Shown here piece by piece: positions 1-4,256 of a DNA stretch of 6,159 nt. This DNA is from Actinotalea sp. (lineage in GTDB: Bacteria; Actinomycetota; Actinomycetes; Actinomycetales; Cellulomonadaceae). Position numbers and translations under genes: made by a program. The stretch covers positions 1 to 6,159 of the forward strand of contig JACIXM010000072.1 in assembly GCA_014360395.1 (NCBI GenBank). Direction: 5' to 3'. Numbering within the stretch: the first letter of the stretch is position 1; each line of letters opens with the position of its first letter. Below the pieces are notes generated by a model. That model did no database searches, had not been told where the DNA came from, and saw nothing but the letters and a program-made list of their open reading frames with translations.

Positions 1-201
1 CGCCTCACCGCGCCCGGCGGCGGCCAGGTGCGTCGTCAGGACGTCCGCCTCCCCCGCGAAGACCAGCGGCGGCAGGGACGCGAGCTCGTCCGCGACGCGC
101 GCGAGGTCCGCCTCGTCCGGCCACGCCGGCTGGTGCCGACGCGGCAGGTCCCGCCACGCGTCGAGCCCGGCGACCGCGGCCTCGTCCGCCGGCGCGCTCA
201 C
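1..201 (-). CDS. aroG: Class II 3-deoxy-7-phosphoheptulonate synthase, N-terminal fragment (cut by window edge)
   Basis: The enzyme condenses phosphoenolpyruvate with erythrose-4-phosphate, the first step of the shikimate pathway, in the cytoplasm. Only 67 codons lie in the window; the gene runs off its left end. The visible protein has LDAWRDLPRRHQPAWPDE at residues 13-30, SLPPLVFAGEADVL at 42-55 and ARGEA-like AAGRGEA at 61-67. In the class II (plant-type, AroA_II) family I know, this is the segment just before the conserved FLLQGGDCAE block, which would fall outside the window. The start is GTG at 201-199, whose last two bases plus the next A form the stop codon of the upstream phosphofructokinase gene (GTGA, 4-base overlap). 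No clear ribosome binding site precedes it, so translation is probably coupled to the upstream gene. The frame is fully open to the edge. Family assignment is fairly sure; the gene symbol follows mycobacterial usage. Confidence 0.85.
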   Translation of the reverse strand, partial: MSAPADEAAVAGLDAWRDLPRRHQPAWPDEADLARVADELASLPPLVFAGEADVLTTHLAAAGRGEA

Positions 202-1418
202 TCGGTGCTCGCAGCCACGAGCGGCTGGCCGAGGTCCTCCAGCAGCGCGACGAACCACGGCTGGGTGATGTCGAAGGCCTTGCCGCCCGCGATCCGGGGG
301 AAGGCGATCGCCTTGAGGCGGTCGCCGTCCTCCTCGTCGTGGCCGATGACGCCGGACTCACCGCGCAGGGCGCACTCGACCGCGAGGTCCGTCATCGACT
401 TGATGAGACGGAGGTCCTCCGCGTTCGCCGCGGCGGCACGGGAGTAGTAGCCCGACTTCTGGACCATGACCTTCTCGGCGCCCAGCTTCTCGGCGAACTG
501 CTGGGCGAACCACTGGCCGGGGTTGATGGTGTCCAGCTTCACGTGGCCGAACGGGTCCCGCTCCACGGTCTCGCCCGCGGCCTCCAGCTGCGCCACGATC
601 TCGTGCATGCCGGCGCCCTCGGACAGGAAGATGTTGACGTTGCCCTGCTCGTCCATGATCGTCCGGAGGCGCTGGGCCTCGGCGTCGATGTCGATGGCGA
701 GCTCGGGCAGGAAGACCGCGTGGACGTCCCAGCGCTCCCGCGTCAGGCCGATCGAGGGCACCCACTCCTGACGGTCCAGCCACCGGCGGTACTCGGCCGC
801 CGCGGCGGCGGTCAGCCAACCGCAGTGCCGCCCCATGACCTCGTGGACGATGAGCATCCGCGGGCCGGACCGGTGCTCGCCGATGATGTTGGCGGCGAAC
901 CCGGCGGCCTCCTCGGCCGCCGTCCACGCACCCAGCGACTGCTTGATCGGCACCACGTCGTTGTCGATCGTCTTGGGCAGGCCGACCACGGTGAGCTCGT
1001 AGCCGTTCTCGTGCAGGAACGCGGCGAGGTCGGCCGCGGTGGTGTTGGTGTCGTCGCCGCCGATGGTGTGCAGGACGTCGACGCCGTCCGCCTTGAGCTG
1101 CTCCGCCGCGACGTGCAGCGGGTCCTGGCCCTCCCGCACCAGGCCGCGCTTGACGCAGTCCTTCGCGTTCGTGAGCTTGACCCGGGAGTTGCCGATCGGG
1201 CTACCGCCGAAGCGGTGCAGGAGCCCCGCCTTGGCGCGCGCCTCGGCGTCGACGACGACCTTGTCCCCGCGCAGCAGGCCGTGGTAGCCGTGCTGATAGG
1301 CGATGATCTCGACGTCGGGCGCGATCTCCGTGTACCGCTCGATCAGGCCACCCACGGCGGACGACAGGCAGGGGGCGAAGCCACCGGCGGTCAGCAGGGC
1401 GACACGACGGACCGACAT
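198..1418 (-). CDS. pfp: Pyrophosphate-dependent 6-phosphofructokinase (PPi-PFK)
   Basis: Predicted to phosphorylate fructose-6-phosphate to fructose-1,6-bisphosphate with pyrophosphate as donor; the reaction is reversible, so it can serve glycolysis or gluconeogenesis. In the 406-residue protein, LTAGGFAP (residues 8-15) is the N-terminal phosphate loop, GGDDTNT is at 120-126, PKTIDND at 148-154 with catalytic Asp152, MGRHCGW (sugar phosphate binding) at 195-201, SEGAG at 266-270 and KSGYYSR at 321-327. ATP enzymes have GGDG and PGTIDND; here the two glycines are Asp123 and Lys149, the established signature of the PPi type. I chose ATG 1418 because GGAAGG lies 9 bases upstream and the protein then begins at the conserved beta strand; an in-frame GTG at 1454 would add 12 residues without a good binding site. 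The stop overlaps the DAHP synthase start by 4 bases. The subtype within the PFK family and the donor remain sequence predictions. Confidence 0.92.
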   Translation of the reverse strand: MSVRRVALLTAGGFAPCLSSAVGGLIERYTEIAPDVEIIAYQHGYHGLLRGDKVVVDAEARAKAGLLHRFGGSPIGNSRVKLTNAKDCVKRGLVREGQDPLHVAAEQLKADGVDVLHTIGGDDTNTTAADLAAFLHENGYELTVVGLPKTIDNDVVPIKQSLGAWTAAEEAAGFAANIIGEHRSGPRMLIVHEVMGRHCGWLTAAAAAEYRRWLDRQEWVPSIGLTRERWDVHAVFLPELAIDIDAEAQRLRTIMDEQGNVNIFLSEGAGMHEIVAQLEAAGETVERDPFGHVKLDTINPGQWFAQQFAEKLGAEKVMVQKSGYYSRAAAANAEDLRLIKSMTDLAVECALRGESGVIGHDEEDGDRLKAIAFPRIAGGKAFDITQPWFVALLEDLGQPLVAASTE

Positions 1419-1427
1419 GGGGAAGCA

Positions 1428-1433
1428 CCTTCC
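1428..1433 (-). promoter_or_regulatory. Ribosome binding site of pfp, inside a small hairpin
   Basis: On the minus strand GGAAGG is followed by 9 bases and ATG at 1418, which fixes the start of the phosphofructokinase. The same bases form a perfect inverted repeat GGAAG-GTG-CTTCC (1433 to 1421), so the site could be partly hidden in a 5-base-pair stem ending two bases before the ATG. A second short repeat, TGCTG-ATCCG-CAGCA (1453 to 1439), lies just upstream. Confidence 0.6.
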
Positions 1434-1491
1434 GTTGATGCTGCGGATCAGCACACCGACCCGGATCCTGGGCGACGCCGGGAGTGCCCGA

Positions 1492-1509
1492 CCGGGACGT
1501 GGGTCCCGG
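1492..1509 (-). terminator. GC hairpin, possible terminator or attenuator between acyltransferase and pfp
   Basis: CCGGGAC (1492-1498) and GTCCCGG (1503-1509) are perfect inverted repeats with a 4-base loop. On the minus strand the hairpin lies about 100 bases after the acyltransferase stop and about 74 bases before the pfp start. There is no T-tract on either side, so it may be a factor-assisted pause or processing site, or only leader structure. Inverted repeats arise easily at this GC content, so confidence is low. Confidence 0.3.
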
Positions 1510-1610
1510 CGGCGGTCCGACCGGGTCGGCAGGGGTGGACCCGTGCCGACCTCCGCGGCCGCCCGGCACGCCGTCGTCCGGTGTGGCAGGTCACCTGGCG
1601 GTGACGCTCG

Positions 1611-2411
1611 TCATCCTACTGACGGCTCGCCCGCGTCCGACGGCGGGCCCGGTACCTGGACGTCCGGTGCGCGGCGACCCCCCGGCGCGGCCGGGCCGCC
1701 CGCTCCCGGGCCCACCTCGTCCGGGCCGTGGCCCGCCGCGATCCGCGCCTTGGCGGTCGCCGCGTACATGTCGACGTACTCCTGGCCCGACAGGCTCATC
1801 AGGGCGTACATGATCTCGTCGGTGACGGACCGCAGGATGAAGCGGTCGTTCTCCATGCCCTTGTACCGGCTGAAGTCGAGCGGCTCGCCGATGACGACGC
1901 CGATCTGGATCGGCCTCGGGATCACCTGACCGATCGGCTGGGCGACGTCGGTACCGATCATGGCCACCGGGATCACCGGGGCCCCGGACTCCAGCGCCAG
2001 CCGTGCCACACCGGTCTTGCCCCGGTACAGCCGGCCGTCGGGGCTGCGGGTTCCCTCGGGGTAGATCCCGAACAGGTTCCCCGAGCGCAGCACCTCCAGG
2101 CCCGTCCGCAGCGCCGCCTCGCTGGCCTTGCCGCCCCCACGGTCGACGGGGATGGTTCCCACTCCCCGGAAGAACCCCGCCTTGAGCCGCCCCTTGACCC
2201 CCGTACCGGTGAAGTACTCGGACTTGCCGATGAAGCGGATCTTGCGCGAGAGGACCAGGGGGAGCACGAACGAGTCGATGACGGCCAGGTGGTTGCTGGC
2301 GAGGATGGCGCCACCCTCGGCGGGGACGTTCGAGGCCCCGCGCACCCACGGGCGGAACATCCCGCGCAGCAGCGGACCCGCGAGGATCCGCTTCATGACC
2401 CAGTAGAACAA
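1611..2411 (-). CDS. plsC: Lysophospholipid acyltransferase family protein (1-acylglycerol-3-phosphate acyltransferase, PlsC type)
   Basis: Members of this family transfer an acyl chain to lysophosphatidic acid or a related acceptor at the inner face of the membrane, for phospholipid synthesis. In the 266-residue protein the order is: a hydrophobic N-terminal segment MFYWVMKRILAGPLLRG (1-17), the catalytic HX4D motif NHLAVIDS with His41 and Asp46, GVGTIPVDR (83-91), the acceptor-binding YPEGTRS (117-123) and PVIPVAMIG (145-153). All blocks are present and correctly spaced. From about residue 228 the tail is Gly/Pro-rich and probably disordered. The start I prefer is TTG at 2411-2409, since GGAGGGG lies 8 bases upstream (2426-2420) and relatives begin with an FYW-type segment. 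ATG at 2396 would cut the hydrophobic segment, and ATG at 2501 would run through the divergent promoter and into the next gene. The exact acceptor is unknown; the family also includes enzymes with other substrates. Confidence 0.88.
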   Translation of the reverse strand: MFYWVMKRILAGPLLRGMFRPWVRGASNVPAEGGAILASNHLAVIDSFVLPLVLSRKIRFIGKSEYFTGTGVKGRLKAGFFRGVGTIPVDRGGGKASEAALRTGLEVLRSGNLFGIYPEGTRSPDGRLYRGKTGVARLALESGAPVIPVAMIGTDVAQPIGQVIPRPIQIGVVIGEPLDFSRYKGMENDRFILRSVTDEIMYALMSLSGQEYVDMYAATAKARIAAGHGPDEVGPGAGGPAAPGGRRAPDVQVPGPPSDAGEPSVG

Positions 2412-2419
2412 CGCGCCGT

Positions 2420-2426
2420 CCCCTCC
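2420..2426 (-). promoter_or_regulatory. Strong ribosome binding site deciding a TTG start
   Basis: The minus strand reads GGAGGGG followed by 8 bases and TTG (2411-2409). It is the best Shine-Dalgarno match in the window and the main reason for placing the acyltransferase start at this TTG and not at the ATG codons 15 bases downstream or 90 bases upstream. Confidence 0.7.
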
Positions 2427-2466
2427 GCTGCGCCGGTCCGGTCGAGGTCCGCCCGGCGTCGTGTCG

Positions 2467-2476
2467 ACTCTAGAGT
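2467..2476. promoter_or_regulatory. Mirror-symmetric promoter: overlapping -10 elements for two divergent genes
   Basis: ACTCTAGAGT is a perfect 10-base palindrome, so the -10-like hexamer TAGAGT occurs on both strands (plus 2471-2476, minus 2472-2467). On the plus strand it ends 7 bases before the ATG at 2484, which lacks a Shine-Dalgarno sequence; this is the geometry of a leaderless transcript. On the minus strand transcription would start near 2460 and give the acyltransferase a leader of about 49 bases carrying its GGAGGGG site. No good -35 hexamer is visible on either side, as is common in actinobacteria. The palindrome is seen directly; promoter function is inferred. Confidence 0.5.
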
Positions 2477-2483
2477 GCTGTGC

Positions 2484-3050
2484 ATGGCCGTTCGTCCGCA
2501 CGACCCCGACGGCGAGCCCGACGACGGCCCGCGCGACGAGGAGCAGGGTACGGCCCGCGACGCGCAGGTCGACCGGGAGTGGCAGGAGATCGTCGCCCGC
2601 CTGCGCGGGGACGACGTCGCCGACCCTGCGTCCGAGCCGGGACCGGTGCCGGGCGACCGGCCCGCAGGGGGCACCCCGCCCCCGAAGGAGCGGGCCCCTG
2701 GCAGCCCCCCATCGAGCCCGTCCGACGCGGCGACCGGCCGGCCGCCCGGCGCGCCGTCACCCACCGACCCGCGGGCCTGGACCCTCGACCCGGAGATCGA
2801 GGAGCGCGACAGCCACTTCGAGCCGCCCGACCCCGGTCCCGTCCTCGGGGGGGACCCCCTGCTGACCATGGCATGGGCGGCCGTGGTGGCCGCCCCTGTG
2901 CTCTTCCTGCTCTCCGTGACGCTGTGGCGCTCGCTGCCGCAGGTGCTCCTGCAGGTCGCGGCCGTGTTCTTCGTCGCGGGACTGGGTGTCCTGCTGTGGC
3001 GCATGCCGCACCGCCGCGGCGACGACGACGGCCCCGGCGCCGTCGTCTGA
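2484..3050 (+). CDS. Uncharacterised actinobacterial membrane protein with two transmembrane helices
   Basis: I recognise no enzyme or named domain. The 188-residue protein has three parts. Residues 1-45 are acidic and include a likely helix around VDREWQEIVARLRGDD. Residues 46-100 are rich in Pro, Ser, Gly and Ala and surely disordered. Residues 104-120 (EIEERDSHFEPPDPGPV) look like a conserved juxtamembrane motif; similar FxPPxPxP segments before a membrane hairpin occur in small uncharacterised actinobacterial proteins that I recall. Two hydrophobic helices follow at about 127-148 and 151-172, with a short positively then negatively charged tail. A helical hairpin with both ends in the cytoplasm is the likely topology. 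The ATG at 2484 has no ribosome binding site but a -10-like TAGAGT 7 bases upstream; an in-frame GTG at 2475 overlaps that element and is less likely. Codon use matches the neighbours. Its stop lies 21 bases from that of the convergent kinase gene. It could be a membrane anchor or scaffold, but nothing shows this. Confidence 0.82.
   Translation: MAVRPHDPDGEPDDGPRDEEQGTARDAQVDREWQEIVARLRGDDVADPASEPGPVPGDRPAGGTPPPKERAPGSPPSSPSDAATGRPPGAPSPTDPRAWTLDPEIEERDSHFEPPDPGPVLGGDPLLTMAWAAVVAAPVLFLLSVTLWRSLPQVLLQVAAVFFVAGLGVLLWRMPHRRGDDDGPGAVV
3024..3047. terminator. Hairpin at the convergent gene ends, possible bidirectional terminator
   Basis: GACGACGGC (3024-3032) and GCCGTCGTC (3039-3047) form a perfect 9-base-pair stem with a 6-base loop, ending directly at the TGA stop codon (3048-3050) of the membrane protein gene. 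It is part of that gene's last codons and lies 25 bases past the end of the convergent kinase gene, so it could act on both strands. There is no T-tract. A weaker overlapping repeat, ACGGG (3054-3058) with CCCGT (3068-3072), fills the 21-base gap. Confidence 0.4.
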
Positions 3051-3071
3051 CGCACGGGCCCGCCGTTCCCG

Positions 3072-4019
3072 TCAGAGGCGGGCGAGGTCCGCCGCGCCGA
3101 CGATCCCGGCCTCGTTGCCCATGGCGGCGAGCTCGAACCGGGCCTCGGGGTGGTAGCCGCGGGCCGACATGTGCGCGCTGAAGGCCTCGCGGGCGGGGTC
3201 CACCAGCAGGTCACGAGCCTCGGCCACCCCTCCGCCGATGACGAAGAGCGCCGGGTCCAGCAGCGCGGCGACGCTGGCGGCGCCCGCGCCGACCCACCGA
3301 CCGAGGTCCGCCAGCAGCGCGATGGACAGGGCGTCGCCCTCGCTGGCGGCGAGCGTGACCGAGGGGCCGCTCACCCGCGCCGGGTCGCCGTCGGCAAGCT
3401 CCAGCAGCCGGGCGGCCCGGTCCGGCTGCGTCGCGGCGACGGCGCGTGCCTCCCGCACGAGCGCGCTGCCGGAGGCGTACTGCTCCCAGCACCCGCGCTG
3501 GCCGCACCCGCACAGGTGCCCCTCGGGGACGACGCGGACGTGGCCCACCTCGGCGGCGACGCCCCAGGCGCCGCGCACCAGGCGCCCGTCGACCACCACG
3601 GCCCCGCCGAGCCCGGTGCCCACCGTCAGCATGATCATGTCGTCGACCTCGCGGCCCACGCCGAACCGGAACTCGGCCCACCCGGCCGCGTTCGCGTCGT
3701 TCTCGACGACGATCTTGAGGTCGTCGCGACCGACCAGGGCCGCGACCCGGTCCCGCAGCGGATAGGTGCGCCAGGCCACGTTCGGGCCGAACAAGGCCGT
3801 GCGCCGGTCCGAGCTCATGAAGCCCGCCGCCGCGATGCCCATGGCCCCGACCTCGTGACCGTCGGACAGCTCGAGGAAGAGGTCCGCGACCGCGCGGTCG
3901 ATCTCCGCGGGGTCGCCGGCGACCGTGTCCCGCTTCGCCTGCGCGAGGATCGCGCCGTCCTCGTCCACCACCCCCGCGGCGATCTTCGTCCCGCCGATGT
4001 CCACACCGATCGTGTCCAT
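3072..4019 (-). CDS. glk: ROK-family sugar kinase, probably glucokinase
   Basis: Predicted to phosphorylate glucose to glucose-6-phosphate in the cytoplasm, feeding glycolysis and the pentose phosphate pathway. In the 315-residue protein, DIGGTK (7-12) is the N-terminal phosphate-binding loop, ENDANAA (106-112) contains the catalytic base Asp108, TVGTGLGGAVV (132-142) is the second phosphate motif, and EVGH (157-160) with CGCGQRGCWE (170-179) gives the ROK zinc site His160, Cys170, Cys172, Cys177. IGGGV is at 261-265. There is no N-terminal DNA-binding domain, so this is a kinase and not a ROK repressor. Length is typical of bacterial ROK glucokinases. The start is ATG 4019, with GAGGA 5 bases upstream; the open frame continues upstream but that part is Arg/Pro-rich and not protein-like. 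The gene is convergent with the membrane protein gene and divergent from fadD. Glucose is the most likely substrate, but N-acetylmannosamine, fructose or another sugar cannot be excluded. Confidence 0.9.
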   Translation of the reverse strand: MDTIGVDIGGTKIAAGVVDEDGAILAQAKRDTVAGDPAEIDRAVADLFLELSDGHEVGAMGIAAAGFMSSDRRTALFGPNVAWRTYPLRDRVAALVGRDDLKIVVENDANAAGWAEFRFGVGREVDDMIMLTVGTGLGGAVVVDGRLVRGAWGVAAEVGHVRVVPEGHLCGCGQRGCWEQYASGSALVREARAVAATQPDRAARLLELADGDPARVSGPSVTLAASEGDALSIALLADLGRWVGAGAASVAALLDPALFVIGGGVAEARDLLVDPAREAFSAHMSARGYHPEARFELAAMGNEAGIVGAADLARL

Positions 4020-4024
4020 GCCCG

Positions 4025-4029
4025 TCCTC
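4025..4029 (-). promoter_or_regulatory. Ribosome binding site of the ROK kinase
   Basis: The minus strand reads GAGGA, then CGGGC, then ATG at 4019. The good spacing supports this start over in-frame upstream alternatives that would add up to 72 residues of low-complexity sequence. Confidence 0.6.
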
Positions 4030-4066
4030 GTACCCGGTCTCCTGGCGAGTGCTTCGCCGCACGAGG

Positions 4067-4072
4067 AGGCTA
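4067..4072 (-). promoter_or_regulatory. Candidate -10 element of the ROK kinase promoter
   Basis: On the minus strand TAGCCT follows a GTCGG-rich stretch and lies about 48 bases before the ATG at 4019, giving a leader of about 41 bases with the GAGGA site. It is supported only by the TANNNT match and position; no -35 is seen. Confidence 0.28.
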
Positions 4073-4218
4073 CCGACCGACGCCGCCCCGGACGCGGGAC
4101 GACCGGTGCGTGGCGGGCGCCGGTCGCACCCCGGACAGCACGCGCCGGGTGCCCCTGACGTGGGAAGGTGGTCCCGGAGCGCGCCGCGGGGGCGCGACGC
4201 CGGCCGCCCTTGCGTGGG

Positions 4219-4224
4219 TAAGGT
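4219..4224 (+). promoter_or_regulatory. Candidate -10 element of the fadD promoter
   Basis: TAAGGT fits the actinobacterial TANNNT pattern, lies in GTGGGTAAGGTTCCC, and would place the transcript start near 4231. That leaves a leader of about 26 bases containing GGAG (4248-4251), the ribosome binding site 5 bases before the ATG. A matching -35 is not evident. Confidence 0.4.
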
Positions 4225-4256
4225 TCCCCCACCATCCACCTGCCACTGGAGTCAGA

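Larger units (their letters stand above)
1419..1610 (-). other. Spacer between acyltransferase and pfp, hairpin-rich pfp leader
   Basis: The 192 bases hold no convincing gene. They contain several GC-rich inverted repeats, the best being the 7-base-pair stem at 1492-1509, and CCGAC-CGG-GTCGG at 1517-1529. Possible minus-strand -10 hexamers are TAGGAT (1618-1613, at the end of the acyltransferase gene) and CAGGAT (1470-1465), but neither has a recognisable -35 partner. Whether pfp is read from its own promoter here or from the acyltransferase transcript cannot be decided from sequence. Confidence 0.4.
4020..4256. other. Divergent intergenic region between ROK kinase and fadD
   Basis: These 237 bases hold no convincing gene. 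For the minus strand, TAGCCT (4072-4067) could be the -10 of the kinase promoter. For the plus strand, TAAGGT (4219-4224) could be that of fadD. Between them is a 6-base-pair GC stem, CGCGCC-GCGGG-GGCGCG (4180-4196), which could be an operator, a pause site or chance. Neither -10 has a clear -35 hexamer at 16-18 bases. Confidence 0.4.

Noticed and set aside
339..1604. A 421-codon open frame on the plus strand across the phosphofructokinase gene
   Set aside because: It is antisense to a gene with every catalytic motif of its family, its translation is a low-complexity Arg/Val/Gly/Leu mix without motifs, and such shadow frames are expected at this GC content.
2463..2475. A 13-base match to the SalI-XbaI part of common cloning-vector polylinkers
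   Set aside because: The match ends abruptly on both sides (no PstI or BamHI site follows), and both divergent genes and their start signals are intact across it, so vector contamination or a cloning junction is unlikely.
2393..3214. A 273-codon minus-strand open frame over the membrane protein gene
   Set aside because: Ser/Arg/Pro/Gly-rich with no domain; the plus-strand frame has clear membrane helices and a start signal.
4215..4235. GTGGGTAAGGTTCCC as a possible iron-regulator (DtxR) box
   Set aside because: It resembles only part of one half-site and lacks the symmetric second half; a plain -10 element explains it better.
4020..4235. N-terminal extension of the ROK kinase by up to 72 residues, as a possible DNA-binding domain of a ROK repressor
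   Set aside because: The extension is Arg/Pro/Gly-rich without helix-turn-helix character, and a well-spaced GAGGA precedes the ATG at 4019.
3150..4256. Upstream extension of the fadD frame by 369 codons, suggesting a fusion protein
   Set aside because: The extension runs antisense through the ROK kinase gene and is low complexity; a good ribosome binding site and a family-typical N-terminus mark the start at 4257.
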